Shown here one piece after another: positions 1 through 10,392 of a stretch of 12,055 nucleotides of DNA. Origin of the DNA: Pseudomonadota bacterium (lineage in GTDB: Bacteria; Myxococcota_A; Polyangia; Polyangiales; Polyangiaceae). The translations under genes and the position numbers were made by a program. The stretch is taken from NCBI GenBank assembly GCA_023411445.1, contig JAEYOT010000712.1:1-12055 (forward strand), written 5' to 3'. Under the pieces are notes generated by a model. It was not told where the DNA came from. It saw only the letters and a list, made by a program, of their open reading frames with translations, and searched no databases. Each line of letters starts with the position of its first letter. Within the stretch, counting starts at the first letter, position 1.

Positions 1-1090
1 CGGTGGAGCCGGTGAGCAAGTCGAAGGCCGGGATGGTGGACTCGAACTCGTACGGCGTGGTGCGAAACTCGAAGGCCTCGGGAGCTTGCGCGCGCGCCAG
101 GGTGATGAGCGTGAGGTAGGTGGCGACCGGGCGGAACAGCGACGGCGTGGTGACGTGCAGCATCACGCCGCTGCAGCGCTGTCCGGCGTGCTTCTCGAAG
201 GTCGGCTTGAAGGTGACGGGCCGCACCATCACGCCCGGTGTGCCTGCTTCCACCAGCGCCTGCGCCAGCGCCTGCCCGTCGAGGAACGGCGCGCCGACCA
301 GCTGGAACGGCGCGGTGGTGCCGCGACCCTCGGACAGGTTGGTGCCCTCGATCAGACAACCGCCCGGGTACACCAAGGCGGTCTCCAGCGTGGGCATGTT
401 GGGTGAGGGCATGATGAACGGCCTGCCCCACGCCTCGGCGCCGCGGTGGCGCTCCCAACCCAGCACGCGCGCCACCGACAGCGCGCCCTCTGGACCCAGC
501 GAGAGCCCGTCGCGCTCGAAGAACTGCGCCAGGATCTCGCCGATCGTGAGCGCGTGGCGGATGGGCAGCGGCTCGAGCCCCACGAACGACAGAAATCCCT
601 CACGCTGCGGCGCACCCTCCAGCGTCGCCGGATCGCCCGAGATCGGGTTCGGGCGGTCGAGCACCACAGTGTGGATGCCTTTGGCCGCAGCGGCGCGCGC
701 GGCCAAGAGCGCCGTCCAAACGTAGGTGTAGTAGCGGCTACCCACGTCGGCGAGATCGATCACGAGTAGCTCGATGCCCTCCAGCTCCTCGGCCGTCGGC
801 GACAAGCGCTCCTTCGTGTCGCCGTACAGGCTGATGATGCGCGGTCCCACCGCGGCCTCAGCGCTCGCGTCCTTCACGGGCTCTTCAGCTTGGGCGTCGG
901 CGAACAAGCCGTGCTCGGGCGTGAACACGATCTGGGGTGAGGCGCCGAGCTCGTCGAGCACCGTGAGCAGGTGCCGCCCCCGGCGATCGATGGCGGCGGC
1001 GTGGGTGAGGACCGCCAGGCGCTGGCCGCGCAGGCGGCGGCGCAGGTTTCCGATTTGGGCGCTGTAGAGCTGGTCGAGGCCGGCGAGCAT
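1..1090 (-). CDS. NamZ-like exo-beta-N-acetylmuramidase (DUF1343, GH171), 3' end cut by window edge
   Basis: Reading the minus strand from the ATG at 1090 gives 363 open codons with no stop, so the gene is truncated at its C-terminus by the window edge. Motifs seen are FTPEHG (residues 56-61), DRPNPI (145-150), MPSPNMPT (227-234) and EGTNLSEGRGT (248-258), which together are diagnostic of the DUF1343/NamZ family. Characterised members (GH171) remove N-acetylmuramic acid from the non-reducing end of peptidoglycan fragments, in cell-wall turnover and recycling. Starting at 1090 there is no signal peptide (the N-terminus is MLAGLDQLYSAQ), and the upstream in-frame codons add no hydrophobic segment. 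I therefore infer a cytoplasmic enzyme, unlike the secreted Bacillus protein. A weak AGGCGG ribosome site lies close to the ATG, with TATACA at 1105-1100. Family call is firm; location is inferred. Confidence 0.9.
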   Translation of the reverse strand, partial: MLAGLDQLYSAQIGNLRRRLRGQRLAVLTHAAAIDRRGRHLLTVLDELGASPQIVFTPEHGLFADAQAEEPVKDASAEAAVGPRIISLYGDTKERLSPTAEELEGIELLVIDLADVGSRYYTYVWTALLAARAAAAKGIHTVVLDRPNPISGDPATLEGAPQREGFLSFVGLEPLPIRHALTIGEILAQFFERDGLSLGPEGALSVARVLGWERHRGAEAWGRPFIMPSPNMPTLETALVYPGGCLIEGTNLSEGRGTTAPFQLVGAPFLDGQALAQALVEAGTPGVMVRPVTFKPTFEKHAGQRCSGVMLHVTTPSLFRPVATYLTLITLARAQAPEAFEFRTTPYEFESTIPAFDLLTGST

Positions 1091-1144
1091 GGCCCGCCTG
1101 TATATCCCGATTTCGCGCTCAGGAAGGCCTGGTGAGCTTTTCGA

Positions 1145-1160
1145 AGCGCCCCGCGGCGCT
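1145..1160. repeat. Short inverted repeat between the divergent namZ-like and regulator genes
   Basis: The arms AGCGCC (1145-1150) and GGCGCT (1155-1160) are perfect and separated by CCGC. It sits in the 118-bp divergent spacer, upstream of the likely regulator promoter. It could be an operator or chance in GC-rich DNA. The size alone does not decide. Confidence 0.3.
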
Positions 1161-1170
1161 CATGAAGTGA

Positions 1171-1199
1171 TTGCGAGGTTAGTGTTTCGGGTGTAACTT
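1171..1199 (+). promoter_or_regulatory. Possible sigma-70 promoter of the NtrC-type regulator
   Basis: TTGCGA (1171-1176) is followed after 17 bp by TAACTT (1194-1199). The expected transcription start, about 7 nt further, falls at or just before the GTG start codon at 1209. No Shine-Dalgarno sequence lies upstream of that GTG. The arrangement would give a leaderless or nearly leaderless mRNA. The -10 match is moderate, so this is a candidate only. Confidence 0.35.
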
Positions 1200-1208
1200 T
1201 TTTGCACA

Positions 1209-2571
<1,363 letters not shown>

Positions 2572-2573
<2 letters not shown>

Positions 2574-2614
2574 CGGCCGGGGGCCCGCCCGCTCTCGAGT
2601 GGCAGCGCTTTTTT
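2572..2614 (+). terminator. Weak candidate terminator after the regulator gene
   Basis: An imperfect inverted repeat (2572-2581 against 2584-2593, one mismatch) starts in the stop codon. A run of six T lies at 2609-2614. The T run is about 15 nt beyond the stem, further than in a classical intrinsic terminator, and the loop is very tight. Termination here is possible but not well supported. Confidence 0.25.
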
Positions 2615-2621
2615 CTGCCGC

Positions 2622-2649
2622 TTTACTGCTGAGGGGCTTTGACTATGAT
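2622..2649 (+). promoter_or_regulatory. Possible sigma-70 promoter overlapping the lipoprotein start region
   Basis: TTTACT (2622-2627) and TATGAT (2644-2649, five of six consensus bases) are separated by 16 bp. The predicted transcription start is at about 2656-2657, exactly on a third in-frame ATG (2657). If used, translation would be leaderless from 2657, and the ATGs at 2645 and 2648 would lie upstream of the transcript. The competing reading is the GAGGGG ribosome site at 2631-2636, which needs a transcript beginning further upstream. Confidence 0.35.
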
Positions 2650-3184
2650 GCCGCACATGTCGGTGCGTATCCTGAGCGTCTTGCTGGTTGGTCTGACTGC
2701 GGCGTGTGGTCCGAGCCTGGAGCCGGACCGGGTGAAGACGCCCGACGAGCTGATCGCCGAGGAAGAGGCCAAGGGCGCCGAGCAGCTGGCCAAGGAGCGC
2801 AACGCGAGCGACTACGACGAGGGCTCCGTCGGCGAGACGGACGAGGACAAGCGCCGCGGCTGGGACGCCAAGCAGGCGGAGCTCGAGATGCAGCGCGCGG
2901 TCAGGTCCGCAGAGAGCTGCCCGGAGTCCGTCACGGAGAAGGCGCCCAAGGGCATGGCGACCGTGAGCGTCACCTTCGGTAACGACGGCCACGTGAAGTC
3001 CTCGACCATCACCGAGCCGTACGGTGAGGACACCGCGGTCGGCAAGTGTGTGCTACGCGCGCTCAACGCCGTGATTGTGCCCGCCTACCAGGGGAGTGAA
3101 CAGACGCTCAACTGGGAGATCGACCTCACGGGTGGCAAGGTGAAAAAGTCTGGCCCCGTCGGTGGGCAGAGCGAGGAAAAGTAG
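2645..3184 (+). CDS. Lipoprotein with AgmX/PglI- or TonB-like C-terminal domain
   Basis: A 179-residue protein if it starts at ATG 2645, which has GAGGGG 8 nt upstream. The N-terminus is a type II signal peptide (RILSVLLVGLTAAC) with the lipidated cysteine at residue 21. Residues 30-90 are highly charged and probably helical. Residues about 91-162 resemble the TonB/AgmX-type tail of myxobacterial proteins: a VSVTFGNDGHV strand, two cysteines (C92 and C135) that could form a disulfide, CVLRAL, a central proline and a final strand LNWEIDL. It ends in a charged tail. It is predicted to be membrane-anchored on the outside of the inner membrane or in the outer membrane. A start at ATG 2657 would also give a good signal peptide. 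The next gene follows after 50 nt on the same strand and may be co-transcribed. Lipoprotein status is well supported; function is unknown. Confidence 0.8.
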   Translation: MMPHMSVRILSVLLVGLTAACGPSLEPDRVKTPDELIAEEEAKGAEQLAKERNASDYDEGSVGETDEDKRRGWDAKQAELEMQRAVRSAESCPESVTEKAPKGMATVSVTFGNDGHVKSSTITEPYGEDTAVGKCVLRALNAVIVPAYQGSEQTLNWEIDLTGGKVKKSGPVGGQSEEK

Positions 3185-3234
3185 CTCACGTTTCGCTCGA
3201 CGCGCTCACGAGTCCATGGAAAGAAGGGCTCGTC

Positions 3235-3438
3235 GTGCCGGAAAACGAGCAAGTATTCGACCCTGCCCTGCGCGCCGCCAACGTCGCGCTCTCCGGTCGT
3301 AAGCGGCGAGAGGTGAGTCGCATCGCCTCCATCGAGCTTCGTTTCACTGACGCGCGCAGCGGCGCGTGGGAAGCGCTCGCCATGGTGTCGGTCGGCGTGG
3401 CCACCGTGCTGTGCGTGATCGCCGTCTGGTTCTTGTAG
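3235..3438 (+). CDS. Small tail-anchored membrane protein, unknown function
   Basis: A 67-residue ORF starting at GTG 3235, with a good ribosome site (AAGAAGGG, 3221-3228) 6 nt before it. Residues 1-20 are polar and 20-45 are charged, with a basic cluster GRKRRE (21-26). Residues about 46-67 form one hydrophobic segment that runs to the last residue (ending AVWFL), so no tail follows it. The expected topology is a cytoplasmic N-terminus anchored by its C-terminus. Third codon positions are strongly G/C, as in neighbouring genes, which supports coding. It lies 50 nt after the lipoprotein gene on the same strand and converges with the HEAT-repeat gene. I do not recognise a family. Confidence 0.65.
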   Translation: MPENEQVFDPALRAANVALSGRKRREVSRIASIELRFTDARSGAWEALAMVSVGVATVLCVIAVWFL

Positions 3439-3483
3439 CAAGAGGAGCGCTCGCCGCGGCCTGAGGTAGCCGCAGCTGAGGCG

Positions 3484-6153
3484 TCAGCGGAAGCGAGCCT
3501 TGCCCTTGGCTTCCCACCACTCGCGGTAGCGCGTCTGCGCCTTCTGGCGCTCGGCGACTGGCAGGTCGTCGTAGTAGCCGAAGTACTCCTTGGTCGTGGA
3601 CTTCAGCTCGTCGCCAGCGGCGCGTCGGATCTCGGCTGACTCGTGCAAGAGCGCGTCGATCAGCCACTCGATGCGGTGGCGGGCGGAGTTGTGTCGCCAC
3701 CACTCTTCCCAAGCCGCGGCCGACAGGCCGTAGTCCTGCCGCGCCAGCACCACTAGCGCCCAGTGCGCGGAGCGGACGATGTCGCTCGAGCGATCCTCCA
3801 GCAGACGGATCACCGTCGGGATGGCGCGGCCATCGCGCAGATCCGCCACGGCCTCGATCAAGGCGTGGCGCTGGTGCTCGGGACGGGACGTGTCCGCGAG
3901 CAGCTCGGCAAGGCCGATTTGAATCATGGAGCGAGCCTCCGCGCTCGACTGCATGAGCCGCCCGGCGGCTAGCGCAGCGCGCCGCACTTCCTGCTCGTCG
4001 TCGACGAAGCGACGCACGACCGCCCGCGCCGCGTCCCCGTTGGGCATCTCGCCGAGCAAGCGGGTCGCCCACGCGCGCACGTTGGGATCGGCGTCCGCGG
4101 TGCGCACGATCAGCACCGACGCCGCCTTCACGCCGATGCGCGCGAGCGTGCGCAGGACGGGTCCGCACTCGGATGCGCGTGACGGCGCGTTGCCCACGCC
4201 GCGGCGGAGCTCGGCCGTGATAGGTCCTGGAAACGAGCCGGCCAGCACCGCGACGGCGGGCTCGCCGATCTGCACGAGCTTGTCTCCAGCGGCGCTGCTG
4301 CCGGCGAGCAGCTCGGCCAGCAGCGCCTGGCAGTCGTTGGCCAAGTCCACGATCACGGTCGGGAGCTTCAGCTCCTCCGAGTTTTGGGCGAGCGGCAGCG
4401 GCCTCGCGCTGTGCGCGAGGGAACGGGAGACCGGGGCGAGCGGAACGCCGCTGTCCGGCAGCTCCTCGTCTTCGAAATCGTCATCGAGCGACGAGGCTCC
4501 CACCGAGATCTCGGGAGCCTCCGGCGACTCCTCCTCCGGCCCCTGGTCGCTGGCTGAGGGCGACGCTGCCGCCGCTTTAGCAGCGATGGGCTCATCGGGT
4601 ACCAGCTCTAGCTTGCGACTCTGGGCGCCGACGCCCGGCTTCGTGCCGCGCTCACTATTGAAGCCGAAGTCCCAGCCGTCCTCCGCCGCCTGCACCGTAG
4701 CCATCGGGGTAGCGGGAGTCTCCGGGGCCGGCACGAGCGAGCCTGGCGCGGGCGTCTTGCTGCGCGAGCCCACCGCGATGACCGGGCGCGCCAGAGTGGA
4801 GCCCGAGCTGGGCGGCGGTTGCGACGAGCGAGCGGCCTCCTCCACGCCGAGCGCCGAAGCCAAGGCGGCCGCGCGCTCCTCCGGCCGTGGCAGCGGCGCG
4901 TTCTTGGGGCGCGTCGGCGCCTTTGGTGCAAGGCTGGCGGCTCGAGCTTGCTTGCGCTTGAGGATCAGGTGCTCGAGCGCGCTGGACACCAGGGGCGCGA
5001 ACGAGATGACCTGCCCGATCGCGTCGAGCTGCACGTCGTGCTGCCCGTGATCGCCGTACAGCACCAGCACGGCGCGTTGGCGTACGCGGATCGGCAAGAG
5101 CAGGACCTGCGGACCCGGCCGACGATCGAGGTCGCGCGCGAAAGCGCCATCCAACCCGCCGGTACCGAGCCGCACCAGGGCGAAGCGGTCCGACGCGGCC
5201 GCGCGCGACAGCGAGCTGGGCAAATCCAGCGGAATCCCCAGCGAGATGACGCGAGCGCGTGAGGCACCGGAGCCAGCGGCGTCGCGTCCCTCCGCGAGGT
5301 CGCCGTGCACGGCGAACAGCGCGGTGTATTCGAAGTACTGCGACGCGAAGTCGAAGAAGGCGCGCAGGACGTCGTCGGTATCTTCGGCCTCTAGCAAGTC
5401 GCGCTCGGCCATGGCCGGCGTGTACGGGCCCAAGCGGCGAGGCTTCGCCTCCTTGCGTGTCAGGGTCGTGAAGTCCAGCGCCTCGCGCGCGCGCGGCTTG
5501 CCGGTCACTGCGGGCGGTGCTGCGCTCGGTTCCGGCGCAGGTGTCGGTTCCGGCGCAGGTGTCGGTTCCGGCGCAGGCGTCGGTTCCGGCGCAGGCGTCG
5601 CTTCTGGCTCCGGTTGCTCGGGTGGCGCCGGGCCGGGCACGACGCTCGGATTGGGGTCCGGACGGCCCGACAGCTTCGCCAAGATGCGCTCGGTGCGCTG
5701 CTCCAGCGCCACCCCGTAATCCCTGGCGAGCGCTTGCTGAATCCGGACAGCCAGCGCGATGCGCTGCTCGATGCGCAAGCCGAGCGAAAAGCTCAAGTCG
5801 CTCTCCACCTCGGCGGGGAGCGGCTCGCCCACCGCGACCGTCAGCGTGTCCCCGCTCAGCTCCAGAGGATACAGGCCGAAGCGTCGGGCCAGCTCGTGCG
5901 GAACTTGCCGCAGCACCTCCGGCGGTGAGCTCGGCAGCTCACCTGCTGGCGCCGCGTCGCTCTCGTAGCTCTCAGCCACCAGGCGAGCTAGCTGCGCCTC
6001 ACTGGCGACCGACAGCTCGAGCAGGTTCGTGATCAGATCACCGCCGTACATGGCTTGGCGGGCGAGCGCCTCTTCGACGTCGCGCACCGAGGCCACGTGA
6101 TGCTTGACGATGCTCGAGCTCAGGGTCGGCATAGCCCTCGGGTCAGCGTTCAT
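3484..6153 (-). CDS. MshEN (GspE N-terminal) / GAF-like / HEAT-repeat protein without ATPase
   Basis: An 889-residue protein. Residues about 9-150 match the GspE/MshE N-terminal domain: two helical modules (VRDVEEALARQ, SEAQLARLVAE), then the VPHELARRFGLYPLEL...LTVAVGEP...YG core. In MshE-type proteins this domain can bind cyclic-di-GMP, but the RLG-type residues are largely missing here, so binding is uncertain. Residues 165-215 are Pro/Ala/Glu-rich with a TPAPEP repeat. Residues about 250-400 look like a GAF fold (LLEAEDTDDVLRAFFDFA, VLLLPIRVRQRAVLVLYGD). Residues 400-597 are disordered and acidic near 555. Residues about 598-870 are HEAT-like helical repeats (NVRAWATRLLGEMP, EVRRAALAAGRLM, IVRSAHWALVVLA). 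No Walker motif exists, so it is not a secretion ATPase. I infer a cytoplasmic scaffold or sensor. ATG 6153 abuts a GGGGTAAGG; ATG 6132 is an alternative start. Confidence 0.85.
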   Translation of the reverse strand: MNADPRAMPTLSSSIVKHHVASVRDVEEALARQAMYGGDLITNLLELSVASEAQLARLVAESYESDAAPAGELPSSPPEVLRQVPHELARRFGLYPLELSGDTLTVAVGEPLPAEVESDLSFSLGLRIEQRIALAVRIQQALARDYGVALEQRTERILAKLSGRPDPNPSVVPGPAPPEQPEPEATPAPEPTPAPEPTPAPEPTPAPEPSAAPPAVTGKPRAREALDFTTLTRKEAKPRRLGPYTPAMAERDLLEAEDTDDVLRAFFDFASQYFEYTALFAVHGDLAEGRDAAGSGASRARVISLGIPLDLPSSLSRAAASDRFALVRLGTGGLDGAFARDLDRRPGPQVLLLPIRVRQRAVLVLYGDHGQHDVQLDAIGQVISFAPLVSSALEHLILKRKQARAASLAPKAPTRPKNAPLPRPEERAAALASALGVEEAARSSQPPPSSGSTLARPVIAVGSRSKTPAPGSLVPAPETPATPMATVQAAEDGWDFGFNSERGTKPGVGAQSRKLELVPDEPIAAKAAAASPSASDQGPEEESPEAPEISVGASSLDDDFEDEELPDSGVPLAPVSRSLAHSARPLPLAQNSEELKLPTVIVDLANDCQALLAELLAGSSAAGDKLVQIGEPAVAVLAGSFPGPITAELRRGVGNAPSRASECGPVLRTLARIGVKAASVLIVRTADADPNVRAWATRLLGEMPNGDAARAVVRRFVDDEQEVRRAALAAGRLMQSSAEARSMIQIGLAELLADTSRPEHQRHALIEAVADLRDGRAIPTVIRLLEDRSSDIVRSAHWALVVLARQDYGLSAAAWEEWWRHNSARHRIEWLIDALLHESAEIRRAAGDELKSTTKEYFGYYDDLPVAERQKAQTRYREWWEAKGKARFR
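5527..5598 (-). repeat. Four tandem 18-bp units encoding a TPAPEP repeat
   Basis: Four consecutive copies of an 18-bp unit (CGGTTCCGGCGCAGGTGT on the + strand) run from 5527 to 5598. The first two are identical to each other. The last two are also identical and differ from the first pair by one base. A degenerate copy follows. The unit is in frame and encodes Thr-Pro-Ala-Pro-Glu-Pro, a stiff linker between the MshEN and GAF-like regions. Near identity at the DNA level implies recent expansion, so copy number could vary between strains. Confidence 0.9.
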
Positions 6154-6276
6154 CCTTACCCCGGGCGCGCGGACTTTGGGAAGCTAGTGGCCGGAACCGC
6201 CGGCTTTCTTGCCGTCACGCGCAGGGCTCGGCGCTCTGCACTGACGCGCGCGCTTCGCGGCCCCAGGGCCGAGTGG

Positions 6277-7107
6277 CTACGGCAGCTGGTCCGCTCCGCC
6301 CATGCCGCCCGCACCCGGCTCTTCGGGCTCTTCCGGCTCGGTCGGCTTCTTGGGCACGTCCCACTCGCACACGCTGACGATGGTGTGCCAGCACGAGCGA
6401 TCCAACCAGTCGCCTTCGGCGCTTTGAAACGCGCAATGCTCGAAGCAATCGTCCCCGCCGCTGTCCTTGGGACAATCGACCTCGTAGGCGTTGGGTTGAC
6501 CCTTCTCCCAATCGGAGAACGTCCACGCCTCGCCCGTGACCCACTCGTAGGTGCCGACGCCTGGCGTCGTCGGCGAGCGCCCGTCTGTCGCGCCGATCCA
6601 GTGCTCACCGTCATGCAGTGAATTGACGAGCTCGTTCTCCTCTTTGGAGCCGATCGTGACGAGGTGTCCACCCGCCTCACGACACGCAGCCTGCGCACCT
6701 TCGAACGTCAGGTTGCGGTAGTCCACGCGGTAGCAGTGGCCGTCGAGCTCGCTCGTGTGGGCGCCTTCCACCATCGCGCAGTCATCGATCACCGGTGGGG
6801 TGAACGGGCCTTGGCCGCCGCTCCCGCCCGCGTCAGCCCCCGCGCCGCCACCGCCCGTTCCGCCGCTCGTGTCGCTGGCGACCCCCGCCGTACCGCCTGT
6901 GCCGCCCTGGCTCTCTGTCCCGCCAGACCCGGAGCTGGCCCCGGAATCGGTTCCAGCTTGCGCCTGTGAGGAGCCGCCGACGTTGTGGTTGGCAGCCGTG
7001 CCCGCGGCGCTGCCGCCGCCATCCGTGAAGAGCGAGGTGTCTTTAGTGCCGAAACAGGCGCCTGTGAGGCTCGCGATGGCGACGATGCTGATGAGGCGTC
7101 GGGACAT
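6277..7107 (-). CDS. Surface lipoprotein with C-type lectin-like domain
   Basis: A 276-residue protein. Its type II signal peptide (MSRRLISIVAIASLTGAC) places the lipidated cysteine at residue 18. Residues 29-100 are a Gly/Ser/Thr/Ala-rich low-complexity linker, common in myxobacterial surface lipoproteins. Residues about 108-249 are a C-type lectin-like domain. It has C110/C125 as in long-form domains, AACREAGGHLVTI, C142, WIGATD (170-175), QPN (204-206), WLD (234-236), C225, C239 and C247. C142-C247 and C225-C239 are the expected core disulfides; C212 and C221 are extra. QPN plus WLD sits where lectins carry EPN or QPD plus WND for calcium and sugar, so sugar binding is possible but unproven. 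The C-terminus is Pro/Glu-rich. The ATG at 7107 has no clear ribosome site. It may bind glycans on the cell surface. Confidence 0.88.
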   Translation of the reverse strand: MSRRLISIVAIASLTGACFGTKDTSLFTDGGGSAAGTAANHNVGGSSQAQAGTDSGASSGSGGTESQGGTGGTAGVASDTSGGTGGGGAGADAGGSGGQGPFTPPVIDDCAMVEGAHTSELDGHCYRVDYRNLTFEGAQAACREAGGHLVTIGSKEENELVNSLHDGEHWIGATDGRSPTTPGVGTYEWVTGEAWTFSDWEKGQPNAYEVDCPKDSGGDDCFEHCAFQSAEGDWLDRSCWHTIVSVCEWDVPKKPTEPEEPEEPGAGGMGGADQLP

Positions 7108-7156
7108 GCAGGGTCAGTAGTAGCCCGGGCGGAGCCGACGCGTGCCACGCTATGTC

Positions 7157-7207
7157 AAAAAAAGCCCATTTGCCTTGCAAAATTCCTTCGCGACCGCAAG
7201 GCCGGGC
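7157..7207 (-). terminator. Intrinsic terminator of recA
   Basis: On the minus strand, just after the recA stop, GCCTTGC (7202-7196) pairs with GCAAGGC (7178-7172) across a 17-nt loop. GCCC (7207-7204) pairs with GGGC (7167-7164) as an outer stem. Seven T (7163-7157) follow directly. The position and T run fit an intrinsic terminator that separates recA from the lectin gene downstream. Confidence 0.65.
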
Positions 7208-7219
7208 CTCGAGCGCGCT

Positions 7220-9665
<2,446 letters not shown>

Positions 9666-9687
9666 GCTAGCTGAGCGGTTGACAGAA

Positions 9688-9720
9688 GGGCCCGGCTCTC
9701 CGCGAGCTGGGCCTTTTTTT
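9688..9720 (+). terminator. Intrinsic terminator of gap
   Basis: A stem of about ten base pairs (GGGCCCGGCTC, 9688-9698, with GAGCTGGGCC, 9704-9713, including one G-U pair) has a five-base loop (9699-9703). Seven T (9714-9720) follow directly. It lies 22 nt after the gap stop codon. Confidence 0.92.
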
Positions 9721-9728
9721 GTCGGGCA

Positions 9729-9758
9729 GGCCGCGGCAAGTAGCGAAGCGGCGCGGCC
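9729..9758. repeat. Inverted repeat between convergent gap and cheX-like gene
   Basis: GGCCGCG (9729-9735) and CGCGGCC (9752-9758) are a perfect seven-base inverted repeat around a 16-nt loop. It lies 12 nt beyond the stop of the minus-strand cheX-like gene and could stall its transcription. No T run follows on the minus strand, so I do not call it an intrinsic terminator. Confidence 0.4.
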
Positions 9759-9770
9759 ACGTCATCCCCA

Positions 9771-10355
9771 CTAGAACGCGATGAAGTCCCCTTCCTTGGC
9801 GACGCGCGTCTGGCCGGTGTAGCTGAGGGTGTCGGGGTCGATCACCAGATCTAACGTGACTGCGATCTCGCCGCGCAGCGTGCGGAACTTGTAGACCACC
9901 TCCGTCTCGCGGCGCTGGCGCTGACGATCCAGCGCTTGCCCGCTCAGCACGGTGGGGACTCCGATGGTGAGCATGAGTGAGAAGTTGAGCAGTCGATTCT
10001 TGACGCGACCCGCCAGCTGATTGGTGAGCTCACGAAGTAAGTCACGTGCGCTCAAGGCGCTGGCCGGGACGGGCGGGCTGAACAGCGAGAACACGGCATC
10101 GGCCCACGACAGCGAGAGGCTACCGTTCGCCTTGGCGGAGGAGAGCGTGACGAGCCCAGCTAGGTTGAAGTAGGTAACTTGGTGAGGATTCCCGACCGAG
10201 GAAGGTAGCGGGGCCACCGCGATCCCTCGTGATTGGAACAGCTCGACGGTCGAGCTCTGCACGAGCGCGTCCAGAAGTGGGCGAAATGCTGGCGGTGCCG
10301 CGTTGCGCGGTGAGCTGGCGCTCGGATCGCCCGGGGGATTCCGTGTGGCTGACAA
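9771..10355 (-). CDS. CheX-like phosphatase domain protein (first paralogue)
   Basis: A 194-residue protein from the TTG at 10355. Residues about 24-175 match the CheX/CheC-type fold. The key segment is DLLRELTNQLAGR (105-117), carrying D105, E109 and N112 of the D-x3-E-x2-N motif that these proteins use to hydrolyse the aspartyl-phosphate of CheY-like proteins. The following helix and strand (VKNRLLNFSLMLTIGVPTVL) and the EGDFIAF terminus align by eye with the second paralogue (10875-11381). Residues 1-22 are Pro/Ser/Ala-rich and unmatched in that paralogue. TTG is the only usual start codon between an upstream in-frame stop (10388-10386) and the domain. It has no good ribosome site, so expression may be low or the start wrong. 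It is divergent from the receiver gene and is a probable phosphatase for it or a similar partner. Confidence 0.8.
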   Translation of the reverse strand: MSATRNPPGDPSASSPRNAAPPAFRPLLDALVQSSTVELFQSRGIAVAPLPSSVGNPHQVTYFNLAGLVTLSSAKANGSLSLSWADAVFSLFSPPVPASALSARDLLRELTNQLAGRVKNRLLNFSLMLTIGVPTVLSGQALDRQRQRRETEVVYKFRTLRGEIAVTLDLVIDPDTLSYTGQTRVAKEGDFIAF

Positions 10356-10360
10356 CGTGC

Positions 10361-10392
10361 TGGGCTCTACTAAACGTCCTGTGCTCTAATAG
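10361..10392. promoter_or_regulatory. Direct repeat in the divergent promoter region of the cheX-like/receiver genes
   Basis: TGGGCTCTACTAA (10361-10373) and TGTGCTCTAATAG (10380-10392) match at 10 of 13 positions and start 19 bp apart, close to two helical turns. The repeat lies 6 bp upstream of the minus-strand TTG start. A minus-strand -10-like TATTAG (10391-10386) lies within it. This suggests a shared operator, but no -35 element is clear on either strand. Confidence 0.35.

Noticed and set aside
3926..5050. Long plus-strand open frame (374 codons) within the MshEN-HEAT gene
   Set aside because: Its Ser/Ala/Gly-rich translation has no motif, and it is the antisense of a well-supported gene. 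High GC makes such shadows common.
6190..6207. Hairpin GCCGG/CCGGC followed by TTT on the plus strand
   Set aside because: No plus-strand gene ends there, the stem is only five pairs and the T run is short. On the minus strand no T run follows.
7125..7158. TTGACA and TGGCACG upstream of the lectin gene on the minus strand
   Set aside because: No -10 element lies 16-18 bp after TTGACA, and no TTGC element follows TGGCACG at sigma-54 spacing. The TTGACA also overlaps the end of the recA terminator.
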